The translations under genes were made by a program, and so were the position numbers. Below the pieces are notes generated by a model. The model saw nothing but the letters and a program-made list of their open reading frames with translations. It searched no databases and had not been told where the DNA came from. Below are positions 16,798 to 25,671 of a stretch of 64,000 nt of DNA, one piece after another. Position 1 is the first letter of the stretch. The number at the start of each line of letters is the position of its first letter. Source of the stretch: UBA7672 sp965279085 (lineage in GTDB: Bacteria > Pseudomonadota > Alphaproteobacteria > Caulobacterales > Hyphomonadaceae); the NCBI GenBank assembly GCA_965279085.1, contig OZ257149.1, positions 992,001 to 1,056,000 on the forward strand, read 5' to 3'.

Positions 16798-17253
16798 TCA
16801 GCGTGTGCAGCTCGTGACGACGTTGTCCTGGTCCGTGAACGTCATCGTGCTGTCACCGAATACCACGGTCGAGGTGACCGTCTGGTTCACCACCATCTGC
16901 TCGACCATTCCCTGGATCATCGCGGGCGGCACGTCCTGTCCACTCATCTTGCCGCTCTTCACCGTCATCTTGGTGACCGTCTCCTGCAGCTTCCCGTCCT
17001 CCAGGAATTTCCACGTCGACTCCGTCGTCGCAACGATGTCGATCGCCATGCCCCCTTGGTTGACGTTGACCTTCGCATCGCCCGCCGCCTTACCATCGGG
17101 CGCATAGGTGTTCGTGCCCTCGACCGAGATTCCCTCGGACGAAGTCTTGCAACTCCACACGCCGGCAATCTGCTCGGCCGGCGTCTTCGCTGCCGGCGCC
17201 GAGGCGCACGCGCCGGCGGCCAGAGCGATCGTCGCGATCAGGAGCTTCTTCAT
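16798..17253 (-). CDS. Small lipoprotein, paralogue B
   Basis: A 151-residue lipoprotein (MKKLLIATIALAAGACAS; lipobox AGAC). The mature start APAAKTPAEQIAGVWSC and the end VVTSCTR parallel paralogue A, so the two are tandem duplicates 26 bp apart in one transcription unit. Each keeps one Cys near the start and one three residues from the end, which suggests a conserved disulfide. No known function. Confidence 0.8.
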   Translation of the reverse strand: MKKLLIATIALAAGACASAPAAKTPAEQIAGVWSCKTSSEGISVEGTNTYAPDGKAAGDAKVNVNQGGMAIDIVATTESTWKFLEDGKLQETVTKMTVKSGKMSGQDVPPAMIQGMVEQMVVNQTVTSTVVFGDSTMTFTDQDNVVTSCTR

Positions 17254-17338
17254 GGCGGGAATCCTTCCGTGGCCGGATGCTGATTCCGGGATACGATTGT
17301 GCGCCTCTGAAGTCCATCGAAGGCTGACCGTGCCAGGG

Positions 17339-17704
17339 TTACGGACACTTCACGCGCGGATTCATTGTCGCTCCATTGACGACATTCAGCGTCCGCCCGT
17401 CGTCGGAAAGCTCCAGACGCACCGAGCCATCCCACTCCGCCTCGGCACTCTTGAAATGCCCATCGACCCGCGCGGCGATTTCGCCATCCGGCGCAACGCC
17501 CGTCACCGCGATGCTGGAATCCGGAAACCGCAGGTCGGTCTCGGTCACCGCGAGCGACAACGCCCCGCCCACACCGCACTCACCGGGATCGCCCTCCCAC
17601 TGCCCCACGAACGCCGCAGGCACTTCCTTCAACGTCGCAACAGGCGGCGGCTCATCGCACGCAGCAAGCACCAGGAATGGAATAGCAAGCCAGACAGGAC
17701 GCAT
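17339..17704 (-). CDS. Small lipoprotein of unknown function
   Basis: A 121-residue lipoprotein. The start at 17704 (MRPVWLAIPFLVLAACDE) gives a compact signal with lipobox LAAC. The mature part has FVGQWEGDPGECG and a C-terminal VKCP, again an early and a late Cys as in the two lipoproteins downstream, but little other similarity. It lies 85 bp upstream of paralogue B on the same strand and 49 bp after the DAHP synthase gene. Function unknown. Confidence 0.75.
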   Translation of the reverse strand: MRPVWLAIPFLVLAACDEPPPVATLKEVPAAFVGQWEGDPGECGVGGALSLAVTETDLRFPDSSIAVTGVAPDGEIAARVDGHFKSAEAEWDGSVRLELSDDGRTLNVVNGATMNPRVKCP

Positions 17705-17753
17705 CGCACTCTCCGTCAAACGGAGACTAAAGCACGTCGCGATTCCCGGCCAG

Positions 17754-19187
17754 CTAGCCCTTGCGCTTCGCCGCCAGTTTCTCGGCCAGAAGGAACGCCA
17801 GATCCAGAGCCTGCTCGTTGTTCAGCCGCGGATCGCAGTGCGTGTGATAGCGGTCCTGCAGGTCCATCGCTGTGATCTGGTGAGATCCGCCCGTGCACTC
17901 AGTCACGTCCTGCCCGGTCATCTCCAGGTGAACGCCGCCCGCATGCGCGCCTTCCCCTTCGACGATGTCGATGAACGACTTCACCTCTTCGAGGATGCGC
18001 TCGAACGGCCGCGTCTTGTAGCCGGAGTTCGTCTTCTCGACATTCCCGTGCATCGGATCCGATGACCACACGACAGTGGACCCATGCTTCTGCACCGCCT
18101 TCACCAGCTTCGGCAGGCCATCCTCGATCTTGTCCGAACCGAACCGTGCGATCAGCGTCAGGCGCCCCGGAATGTTGTCCGGATTCAGCCTGTCGATCAG
18201 CCGCAGCATGTCGTCCGTCGCCAGTGACGGGCCGCACTTCATGCCCACCGGATTGCGAATGCCCCGACAGAACTCGACATGCGCGCCATCCAACTGCCGC
18301 GTGCGATCGCCGATCCACACCATGTGTGCGCCGGTGTCATAGAACTCGCCCGGACGCGTGGAATCCTCCCGCGTCATCGCCTGCTCATAGCCGAGCAGCA
18401 GCGCCTCATGGCTCGTGTAGAATTCCGTTTGCGAAAGCGCCGGCGTCGTTTCCGGCGTGATGCCGCAGGCTGCCATGAATTCCATCGCGTCAGAGATGCG
18501 TGCAGCAAGGGCTCTGTAGCGCTCGGCCGCGGGTGAGCGCTCTACGAACCCAAGCATCCAACGGTGCACGTTCGCCAGCGACGCATAACCACCCTGCGCA
18601 AACGCACGCAGCAGGTTCAGCGTCGCCGCCGATTGCGCATAGGCCTGCACCAGCCGCTGAGGATCGGGAATGCGCGCTTCCGGCGTGAACTCCATTCCGT
18701 TGATATTATCGCCGCGATAGCTCGGCAGCGTCACTCCATCGATCGTTTCCGTCGGCGCCGAGCGCGGCTTGGCGAACTGCCCAGCGATCCGCCCGACCTT
18801 CACGACGGGCTTGCCGCCAGCGAACGTCATCGCCGCCGCCATCTGCAGGATCAGACGGAAGGTGTCGCGGATGTTGTTCGGGTGGAACTCCTTGAAGCTC
18901 TCCGCACAATCCCCGCCCTGCAGCAGGAAAGCCTTGCCGTTCGCCACATCGCCCAACCGCGCCATCAGCGTCCGCGCCTCGCCCGCGAACACCAGCGGCG
19001 GATAGTTCGACAGCTGCTTCTCGACAGCGTCCAGCTTGGACATGTCCGGATAGTCAGCCGGAATGTGCAGCGCTGGCTTCGTGCGCCATGACGAAGGCGA
19101 CCAGTCCAGCGACGAGCCTTCGGCCATCATCTGCCTGATCCCGCTTCCATCGCCGAAGCCCGCGTCAATCCGGTCCATGCTCATCAC
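17754..19187 (-). CDS. aroG: 3-deoxy-D-arabino-heptulosonate-7-phosphate synthase, class II
   Basis: A 477-residue class II (plant/Mycobacterium-type) DAHP synthase. It joins phosphoenolpyruvate and erythrose 4-phosphate at the start of the shikimate pathway. Landmarks are FLLQGGDCAESF with the metal-binding Cys, YRGDNINGMEF and HMVWIGDRTRQLDGAHVEF. Family members usually start near the SSLDWSPSSW segment, so the first 20 residues may be untranslated and a start near 19124 (MAEGSS) is possible. It follows asd after 8 bp and is probably cotranscribed with it. Confidence 0.95.
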   Translation of the reverse strand: MMSMDRIDAGFGDGSGIRQMMAEGSSLDWSPSSWRTKPALHIPADYPDMSKLDAVEKQLSNYPPLVFAGEARTLMARLGDVANGKAFLLQGGDCAESFKEFHPNNIRDTFRLILQMAAAMTFAGGKPVVKVGRIAGQFAKPRSAPTETIDGVTLPSYRGDNINGMEFTPEARIPDPQRLVQAYAQSAATLNLLRAFAQGGYASLANVHRWMLGFVERSPAAERYRALAARISDAMEFMAACGITPETTPALSQTEFYTSHEALLLGYEQAMTREDSTRPGEFYDTGAHMVWIGDRTRQLDGAHVEFCRGIRNPVGMKCGPSLATDDMLRLIDRLNPDNIPGRLTLIARFGSDKIEDGLPKLVKAVQKHGSTVVWSSDPMHGNVEKTNSGYKTRPFERILEEVKSFIDIVEGEGAHAGGVHLEMTGQDVTECTGGSHQITAMDLQDRYHTHCDPRLNNEQALDLAFLLAEKLAAKRKG

Positions 19188-19195
19188 ATACTCAC

Positions 19196-20245
19196 TTAGA
19201 TCAGACGTTCGGCGATCTGCACCGCGTTCAGGGCCGCGCCCTTGAGCAGCTGGTCGCCGGAAACAAACAGCATCAGTGATCGCCCGGTCGGGTCGGAGAG
19301 ATCATCCCGCAGGCGTCCGACAAGCACATCGTTCTGTCCGGAAGATTCCACCGGCATGGGGAAGTGATTCCGCTCACGATCATCGACAACCTTCACGCCT
19401 GGCGCCTTTGCGAGCAACTCGCACGCCTGTTCTGCCGACACGCGCGAGTCGAACTCAGCCGAGATTGCCATGCAATGGGCGCGCAACACGGGCACGCGCA
19501 CACATGTGACCCCGACGCGCAACTCCGGCAGCGACATGATCTTCCGCATCTCGGCGATCACCTTGGACTCTTCGCCATTATAGCCATCCGGCCCGATCGA
19601 GGTGTTGTGGCTAAAGACGTTGAAAGCATACGGATGCGGCAACACTTTTGGTGCATAATACTCGCCGCGCAGGTAGGCGCGCGTTGCTTCCTCGAGTTCG
19701 TCCATTGCAGGTCGGCCGGCGCCGGACGCCGCCTGGTAGGTCGAGGCTATGACACGCTTCAGCTTGCCGGCCCGGTGCAGCGGCCACAACGCCATCGCCA
19801 TGATTGCCGCCGTGCAGTTCGGGTTGGCATAAATCTTCTGCGCGGACGTTATCAGCTCACCATTGATCTCCGGCACCACCAGCGGCACGTTTTCGTCCAT
19901 GCGGAAAGCAGATGAATTGTCGATGGCGTAAGCGCCCGCCTGAACAGCCAGCGGCACATACTTCTTCGAAATATCCGTCTCCGACGCGAACAGCGCCACG
20001 TCCACGCCCGCGAACGCATCGTCCGTCAGGACCTGCATCTCGACATCCTTGCCGCGGAACTTGAACCGTTTGCCGGCCGAGCGCTCCGACGCGAACGCTT
20101 TCAGTGTGCCGGTCGGATAGCTCGACTCCTCGAGGCAGCGCAGCATCTCGGCGCCCACGGCGCCGGTCGCGCCGACAACGGCGACGGTCTTCGTACCAAC
20201 GCCCGCGCTGGAGCTACGCTCTGCGGTCTGGCTGGCCTGGGTCAC
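19196..20245 (-). CDS. asd: Aspartate-semialdehyde dehydrogenase
   Basis: A 349-residue enzyme that reduces aspartyl phosphate to the semialdehyde, the branch point to lysine, diaminopimelate, threonine and methionine. The GTG start at 20245 has AGGAG upstream; the open frame continues to 20281. The NADP motif is VGATGAVGAEM (residues 24-34) and the catalytic Cys is C144 in ANPNCTAAIM. The GAGRPAMDEL segment is also typical. It is the first gene of a two-gene unit with DAHP synthase. Confidence 0.97.
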   Translation of the reverse strand: MTQASQTAERSSSAGVGTKTVAVVGATGAVGAEMLRCLEESSYPTGTLKAFASERSAGKRFKFRGKDVEMQVLTDDAFAGVDVALFASETDISKKYVPLAVQAGAYAIDNSSAFRMDENVPLVVPEINGELITSAQKIYANPNCTAAIMAMALWPLHRAGKLKRVIASTYQAASGAGRPAMDELEEATRAYLRGEYYAPKVLPHPYAFNVFSHNTSIGPDGYNGEESKVIAEMRKIMSLPELRVGVTCVRVPVLRAHCMAISAEFDSRVSAEQACELLAKAPGVKVVDDRERNHFPMPVESSGQNDVLVGRLRDDLSDPTGRSLMLFVSGDQLLKGAALNAVQIAERLI

Positions 20246-20500
20246 GGGGTAGTCTCCTCTTGAGCCGGGAGACGGGGCCATCTCTGCCCCATCCGGTTTC
20301 CGGCGGGGCTGGTCGGCGGGCTTCTGGCTAGTTCGTAACAGCCAAGCGCGCCATCAGCCCCGTCGGGGTAATGGTCTTCCAGTAGCGCTTGAAAAACGAA
20401 CGTTGCATGGGGCCGAGCTTCTACGCGGGCCATGGCGGAAGGTCAATATGTGCAAGGACGGCCGCGATTTTCGGCCCACCCCGCACGATTTCACCCGCGT

Positions 20501-21604
20501 TCAGCCCGGCGGCGGAACCCGAACGACCACTGGCCCGCCGCCACCCGGCCGCCGCTTCGGCATCACGAAGCCGACCTTTGCGTCGATGGTTTCGGCGTCG
20601 GCCTGCGAGACGCCCGCATCCTTCAGCGCGGCAATCAGCGCCTGATCCGGCGGCGTCGCGAGGTCCGGCGACACGCCCTTGCCCTCCCAGTCCCAATCCG
20701 TCTTCGGATCGAATGTCCGCCCCGCCGGAATAAAGGTCGAGAAGCCGTTCGGCAGGTCCACCGGATAACCGAAATGCCCCGCGCCCGCGCTTGTCTCGCC
20801 AACCAGCTTGCCGCGACCCGACATCCTCACCTCAAGCAGGAAGTGCTCTGCCGCCGAGCCGGAAAAGCCCGATTGCAGCACGTAGAGCTTGGTGCTCGCG
20901 AGCCGCGGGTGCGTAGCCGGCTTGGTCGAATGCTGAAGGGTCACACGGCCCGGCTTCGATGGAACGCGTGTGAACGTCGGCCCCTCCATCAGCATATCCG
21001 GCCGCGCGTCGATCACGGCCTGCGCCGTCTCCATCCGCACAAGGTCGACTTCCTTCGTGAACAACTCGGCGAACATGGCGTCGATCTCGTCCACCCCGCC
21101 GCCGCGATGCCCGCGCGCATCCACGATCAGTGTCTTCACGCCGGCATTCGCCGCGATGAATTTTTCGAGGTCCGCCAGTGTCTCGGGGTCGCCGGGAAAC
21201 ACGCCGAAGCGGATATAGGCGATGTCCGGCATCAGCTTCTGCGCCGCCTCGATCGCCTTCATGCCCGGCCCAGGTCCCGGCCCCCGAACGATGCGCGGCC
21301 CGCCCGCTCCCGCCGGCGGCAGAGGCGCCAGCAGCCGCAGGTGCCGATCCTCGTTCACAGCATTCAGGTCGACCTGCACCTTCTCCGCGAAGACAAAGTC
21401 ATCCTGAACAGCATAGTCCACGCTCGATGCGCGCTCGCGAAGCTTGGCCGCGTATTTGGCGCCCGTTTCCGGGTAGACGTAGAATTTCTCAAGCGCCGTC
21501 GCCAACGACTCCAGCATTTCCTTCCGCTGGATCGGCGTCGTCTGCGCCTGCGCCATCGGCGCGAGCACAAGCCCCGCCGTCACGAGCCATCCCGTCAACT
21601 TCAC
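20501..21604 (-). CDS. S41-family (tail-specific protease-like) exported peptidase
   Basis: A 367-residue protein with a Sec signal peptide (MKLTGWLVTAGLVLAPMAQAQ). It has the interphotoreceptor-binding/S41 domain: VKTLIVDARGHRGGGVDEID, the serine motif QSGFSGSAAEHF with the likely nucleophile Ser, and a C-terminal WEGKGVSPDL. There is no PDZ domain, as in the short S41 group. The C-terminus is Pro/Gly-rich. Expected in the periplasm; substrate unknown. It ends 255 bp from the asd start. Confidence 0.88.
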   Translation of the reverse strand: MKLTGWLVTAGLVLAPMAQAQTTPIQRKEMLESLATALEKFYVYPETGAKYAAKLRERASSVDYAVQDDFVFAEKVQVDLNAVNEDRHLRLLAPLPPAGAGGPRIVRGPGPGPGMKAIEAAQKLMPDIAYIRFGVFPGDPETLADLEKFIAANAGVKTLIVDARGHRGGGVDEIDAMFAELFTKEVDLVRMETAQAVIDARPDMLMEGPTFTRVPSKPGRVTLQHSTKPATHPRLASTKLYVLQSGFSGSAAEHFLLEVRMSGRGKLVGETSAGAGHFGYPVDLPNGFSTFIPAGRTFDPKTDWDWEGKGVSPDLATPPDQALIAALKDAGVSQADAETIDAKVGFVMPKRRPGGGGPVVVRVPPPG

Positions 21605-21707
21605 GCGTCGTCTCCCTGTGAATCACTGCACGCATTTCATGCGCGGCTGACCCTTCCGTCGACTTTCAGCCTGTCCGGACACAGCTGCAAGGCGCCCGGA
21701 CGGACGC

Positions 21708-21838
21708 GAGCACGCCCTCGTCCCTCGAGACGGATGCTACGCATCCTCCTCAGGATGAGGGCTACAGGCCCATCAGTCGTTTAGCCCTCATCCTGAGGAG
21801 CGCCTGAAAGGCGCGTCTCGAAGGACGAGGGCGTGCTC
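21708..21838. repeat. Long inverted palindromic repeat (RPE/REP-like)
   Basis: Two 57-bp arms (21708-21764 and 21782-21838) face each other across 17 bp. They share GAGCACGCCCTCGTCC and TCCTCAGGATGAGGGCTA and their complements. Each arm also folds on itself; the tips differ but stay self-complementary (GATGC-TAC-GCATC left, GCGCC-TGAAA-GGCGC right), as in dispersed palindromic elements of alphaproteobacteria. It fills most of the 321-bp gap between two divergent hydrolase genes. Confidence 0.85.
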
Positions 21839-21925
21839 ACGAACCCCACACTTGCCACCACCGCGCACCCGACCTACCATCGATAGGGAAGCCGCCGCCA
21901 AGCGCGGCTCACTCGGGGAAACGCC

Positions 21926-22996
21926 ATGATCCGCTCGACACTCCGCCTGCTCGCCAGCGTCACTGCCGCAGCCCTCGCCGCTGCGTGCCAGACCGCGCCG
22001 CCTGCCCAGCCGATCACCCTGCTCGACGTCCCCTGCGCCAGCCCGCCGCCGCTGCACTGCCCGGCTACGGCCTGCCCCGGCGCGCTCACCTCCACGCCCG
22101 GCACGGCCAAAGATCCGAAGACGGAAGACCGCGCCTACTTCCTCGACTACCCGTGCGACCTGAAGCCCGGCGAGGACGTCACCTTCGTCCTCAATCTTCA
22201 TGGCGGCGGCTCCATCGCCAACTGGCAGCGCCACTACTTCCCAATTATGGACTTCAAGGAGAAGTACCGGCTCGTCGTCGCCGCGCCTTACGGGCCCGGG
22301 GGCATCTGGCAGGGTCCGCGCGACGACCAGCACCTGCGCAACATCGTCGAAGCCGTCGAAGGTGCCATCGGCAAGGACAACATTAAGGCGTTCTGGCTCG
22401 CCGGCCACTCCTTCGGCGGCCAGACCTCCAACCGTCTCATCATGAACGACCCATTCTTCCAGGAACGCGTCGACGGCTGGGTGTCGCTCTCAGGCGGCCG
22501 CCTCGGCTCGAAGCGCGAGGACATCCGCGCCGCCATCCCGCGCGGCACGCCACCGCCTCCGTCTGCAGCGCCCGCGCCGGGCGCTGCGCCAGTTGGCGGC
22601 CCACCCGCAGGCGGCCTCGCAGCCGACGCGGCCGTCCTGCCCGCAAAACTGTTCTCCTTCATCTACGAAGCCGGCGAGCACGAATACACCGCCGCCGGCG
22701 TGCCGAAGACATCGCCCTGGGCCGAAAAGCTCGGCTGCAAGGCGCAGGCAGCGCCGCGCGAGATCGTCGATGTGAAAGCCGGCTATGTCTTCGATGGCCG
22801 CGCCCAGGACAACCGCAACAAGATCTGGGGCCTCGACCCGCGTCCGGGCACAGCGAAGATCTGGGATTATCCCGGCTGCAAGGACGGCCGCATCGTCGCC
22901 GACATCTCGCGCCTCGACAAAGGCCACACCGAAGGCCTCGAGCCGAAGATCACTGAAGAGATCATCCGGATGATGCTTTCGGCAAAGAGCCCGTAA
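21926..22996 (+). CDS. Esterase/depolymerase-like alpha/beta-hydrolase lipoprotein
   Basis: A 356-residue protein with a lipoprotein signal (ALAAAC; Cys21). The hydrolase core shows NLHGGGSIANWQ, then AGHSFGGQTSN with the nucleophile Ser162. The late HTEGLEPK may hold the catalytic His. The layout resembles LpqC/PHB-depolymerase-like and feruloyl-esterase-like proteins. Residues 215-250 form a Pro/Ala/Gly-rich linker. The substrate cannot be told. It converges on the acid phosphatase gene with a 10-bp gap. Confidence 0.82.
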   Translation: MIRSTLRLLASVTAAALAAACQTAPPAQPITLLDVPCASPPPLHCPATACPGALTSTPGTAKDPKTEDRAYFLDYPCDLKPGEDVTFVLNLHGGGSIANWQRHYFPIMDFKEKYRLVVAAPYGPGGIWQGPRDDQHLRNIVEAVEGAIGKDNIKAFWLAGHSFGGQTSNRLIMNDPFFQERVDGWVSLSGGRLGSKREDIRAAIPRGTPPPPSAAPAPGAAPVGGPPAGGLAADAAVLPAKLFSFIYEAGEHEYTAAGVPKTSPWAEKLGCKAQAAPREIVDVKAGYVFDGRAQDNRNKIWGLDPRPGTAKIWDYPGCKDGRIVADISRLDKGHTEGLEPKITEEIIRMMLSAKSP

Positions 22997-23006
22997 GGGC
23001 GCGCCG

Positions 23007-23900
23007 CTAGTTCAGCACGAGCGGCTTGATCAGCTCGGCTTCCTTCGCGCACCAGGCTGCATCCGGCTTGGCGGCCGTCTTGCGCGCGACGTCGATTTCC
23101 TCGCGCGCCTTCGCCATGGTGGTCAGGAATTCGGGCGACGCCTGCAGCGCCGCAAACACACCGGCGGCATTCGTGCGCGCCGCATCGATCGCGCTCATGT
23201 TGTGTACGCCGCACACGACCCGGCTTTCGCCATATGCCCGCCCGCGCGCCAGCACTTCGCTCGCCCGGTCGGGCGCCAGCTGCGCGATCACAAGACCGGA
23301 CATCCAGCCCAGAGACCCGTGCCCCGACGGATAATCGAAGCTCCGCGTCAGCCCGTCCGATTTCTCGATGCAGATATTGTTCGGCGTGTTGTGCAGGTAG
23401 GGCCGCGTCCGCTTGTAGAGCTGCTTGGCCGCTTCCGCCGCCATCCCCGCATCAATCGTCGTGCGCCCCAGAATGGAGGCCAGCGTCGGCACATTCTCCG
23501 GCGTCAGCTTGGCGCCGACCGAACATGAAAAGTCCTCAAGCAAGGCCGACGGCCGGTAATTGTCGTCCGCCTGCGCCAGCTTCCAGCGCTCCGATCCCTC
23601 CAGCGCGCGCGTGTCGCGGAAGATCTTCCAGTCAAGATCGTTGCGCGCCTCACCTTCCTTCGGCGCCGGCGGAATTGTCGCCACCGCATTCGGCATAGTA
23701 GCCGCCGCAAGAAATCCCGCTGCTCTTGGCGCTGCAGCTGGAACCGGCGCCTGCGCTGCGGCCACTGGCGGAGCCACTTGCACCGCGCCTGCCATCGGCT
23801 GCTCCACAACAACCGGCCCCGGAACCGGCGCGCCCGCGCAAGCCACCAGCACCGCCAGCCCGATCGCCAGCCCCGCATAAGTCGCAGCTTCCGCCTTCAT
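23007..23900 (-). CDS. Class A acid phosphatase (PAP2 superfamily), lipoprotein, altered third motif
   Basis: A 297-residue protein with signal and lipobox (LVAC; Cys21), then a Pro/Ala-rich linker and a PhoN-like PAP2 domain. The first motif KX6RP is at K159-P167, the second is PSGH (191-194), and the third begins SR (226-227) with His233. In the SRX5HX3D consensus the Asp is four residues after the His; here that position is Ala237 and the Asp is two residues further (D239). The enzyme would remove phosphate from organic esters in the periplasm. Confidence 0.87.
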   Translation of the reverse strand: MKAEAATYAGLAIGLAVLVACAGAPVPGPVVVEQPMAGAVQVAPPVAAAQAPVPAAAPRAAGFLAAATMPNAVATIPPAPKEGEARNDLDWKIFRDTRALEGSERWKLAQADDNYRPSALLEDFSCSVGAKLTPENVPTLASILGRTTIDAGMAAEAAKQLYKRTRPYLHNTPNNICIEKSDGLTRSFDYPSGHGSLGWMSGLVIAQLAPDRASEVLARGRAYGESRVVCGVHNMSAIDAARTNAAGVFAALQASPEFLTTMAKAREEIDVARKTAAKPDAAWCAKEAELIKPLVLN

Positions 23901-24019
23901 GGCGCCTCTCCCATGCCCTGCCGCTACCTAGGAGAGGAAACCTGCCAAGGGCAAGCTGGATTGCCGCCGTTCACGGCCTCGTGCCAGAACTGCTCCACAT
24001 AAAGAGACAGGGACACGCC

Positions 24020-24751
24020 ATGATCGAACGCCAGCTCGACATCGCCACAAAAGACGGTGCGACCACCACCTTCATTGTGCACCCGGATCGTGGCGGCCCC
24101 TTCCCGGTCATTGTCTTCCTGATGGACGCCCCCGCCATCCGCGAGGAGTTGCGCGACATGGCCCGCCGCCTCGCGACCTCCGGCTACTACGCTATGCTGC
24201 CCAACCTCTATTACCGCGAAAGCGTGATGGAGATCGGCCCGCTGTCGATGGATCCGAAGCACCCCTCCCGCATCCGCATGAGCGAGCTGATGAACACGCT
24301 CGGCATCTCGATGGTCATGTCCGATGTCGACGCCATGCTCGCCTTCGCCGACAACGATCCAGCCGCCAATGCGAAGTCCGTCGGCGCGATCGGCTACTGC
24401 ATGAGCGGCCGCTTCGCCGTCTGTACCGCCGGCCACTGCCCCGACCGCATCAAGGCCACCGCCTCGATCTACGGCGTCCTTCTCGTCACCGACAAGGATA
24501 ACAGCCCACACCTGATCGCGAAGAATTCACCTGCCGAATTCTACTTCGCCTGCGCCGAGCGCGATCACTGGGCGCCGCAGGAAATGGTCGACCAGCTGAT
24601 GAAGGATCTCAAAGGCGCCAACGGAGAGGTCGAACAGTACCCCGGAACCGACCACGGCTTCGGCTTTCCGCAACGCCCCGCCTACAACAAGCTCGCCGCG
24701 GAGCAACACTGGGAACGTATGCTGAGCCTGTTCAGGCGGAGGCTATCGTAG
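24020..24751 (+). CDS. Dienelactone hydrolase-family protein
   Basis: A 243-residue alpha/beta-hydrolase. The start at 24020 (MIERQLDIAT) is the family N-terminus; the frame runs open to 23726 across the phosphatase gene, which is a shadow. The Cys-Asp-His triad is visible: C127 in GYCMSGRF, D182 in ERDHWAP and H212 in TDHGFGF. Family members hydrolyse lactones such as dienelactone in aromatic breakdown, though most relatives have other substrates. Its 3' end overlaps the convergent HNH gene by 20 bp. Confidence 0.93.
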   Translation: MIERQLDIATKDGATTTFIVHPDRGGPFPVIVFLMDAPAIREELRDMARRLATSGYYAMLPNLYYRESVMEIGPLSMDPKHPSRIRMSELMNTLGISMVMSDVDAMLAFADNDPAANAKSVGAIGYCMSGRFAVCTAGHCPDRIKATASIYGVLLVTDKDNSPHLIAKNSPAEFYFACAERDHWAPQEMVDQLMKDLKGANGEVEQYPGTDHGFGFPQRPAYNKLAAEQHWERMLSLFRRRLS

Positions 24752-25652
24752 CAAGCTTGTCGAGCAGATGTCGCCGGAGGACATCGCGTAGTCCCCCAAG
24801 GTGGGCTTCGCGATGATGATTGGGGCACAGCGCCACAACGTTCTCGACCGTGTCGGGGCCGCCTTCGGACAATGGGATGACGTGATGGGTTTCGAGAAAG
24901 AGCCCGCCGCCCGGCAACGCGAACCCTTCATTGCCGCAGTATTCGCACCTGCCGGCCGCGCGCTTTAGTGCAAAATCGCGAACTTTGGAGTCACGGTCGT
25001 ACGATGAGCTGACAACCGACCGCTTCCCGGGCGTGGCGTTGCCGCGAGCCGGCAGCGAGAACTGGTCGAAGTAGACTCTCGGTCCGTCATCGCGAGAGAT
25101 CAGGCATTCGCCTGTCATAGGATCGTACTCGGCGATCCGCCACGGCGCCGGATCGATGGCGCGCGTGGCGACTCTCGATGCGGTGCCGTTGGGGTCGTCA
25201 GCACTCCTCATTCGGCCTTCGACCAGAATGACGCGAACCAAGAGCCTGTCCCGAATTGCGATCCTGATAGCGTCCTCAACCGTCCGCGCCCGGCGAGCCT
25301 GTGTGCCTTTCCCTTGCTCGGAGTTACGCTGGGCATACGCACGAAAATTGTGTCGCTGGACGATGCGGCCGTTCTCTGTCCGGCAGGACGCATGCCACAG
25401 ATTGAGGATCAGACAGGAGCCTGGAACGACGAAAGCCCACTCATAACAGTACTTCGGATTTGCGGAGGCTTTCGCTGGACCGCCCTTGAAGTTCGACCAA
25501 TCCGAAACATCGGCGCCGAGGCTGGCGACCAGATCCATCAATCGCGACAGGCCTTGAGGCGCAATAGCTGCGATCGAATCCAAACTCGTCATCCCCCGGC
25601 TATCAGGCGATTGCCCCGTCACGCTCTGTAACCAGATACAGGGATTCTCCAC
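24732..25652 (-). CDS. HNH endonuclease
   Basis: A 306-residue protein. The C-terminal HNH domain (residues 233-285) has CEYC (C236, C239), LETHHVIPLSEGG with H256/H257, N271 and LCPNHH (C276, H279, H280), a complete zinc-linked ββα-metal nuclease site. The N-terminal 100 residues (DWSNFKGG ... NPKYCYEWAFV) form a separate domain I cannot name. A GTG start at 25652 places it 19 bp after the SAP-like gene; an ATG at 25592 is possible but has a poor ribosome site. Base composition looks less GC-rich than the neighbours. Probably the third gene of the ParA unit. Confidence 0.85.
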   Translation of the reverse strand: MENPCIWLQSVTGQSPDSRGMTSLDSIAAIAPQGLSRLMDLVASLGADVSDWSNFKGGPAKASANPKYCYEWAFVVPGSCLILNLWHASCRTENGRIVQRHNFRAYAQRNSEQGKGTQARRARTVEDAIRIAIRDRLLVRVILVEGRMRSADDPNGTASRVATRAIDPAPWRIAEYDPMTGECLISRDDGPRVYFDQFSLPARGNATPGKRSVVSSSYDRDSKVRDFALKRAAGRCEYCGNEGFALPGGGLFLETHHVIPLSEGGPDTVENVVALCPNHHREAHLGGLRDVLRRHLLDKLATIASA

Positions 25653-25671
25653 CCACGACCTGGCGGTCCGG

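Noticed and set aside
20246..20500. Riboswitch or leader upstream of asd
   Set aside because: The 255-bp leader has small GC hairpins (for example CCCCGTCGGGG) but no match to a lysine, SAM or other riboswitch core I could recognise.
23726..24019. N-terminal extension of the dienelactone hydrolase
   Set aside because: Overlaps the acid phosphatase gene antisense and is Pro/Ala-rich; the family start is at 24020.
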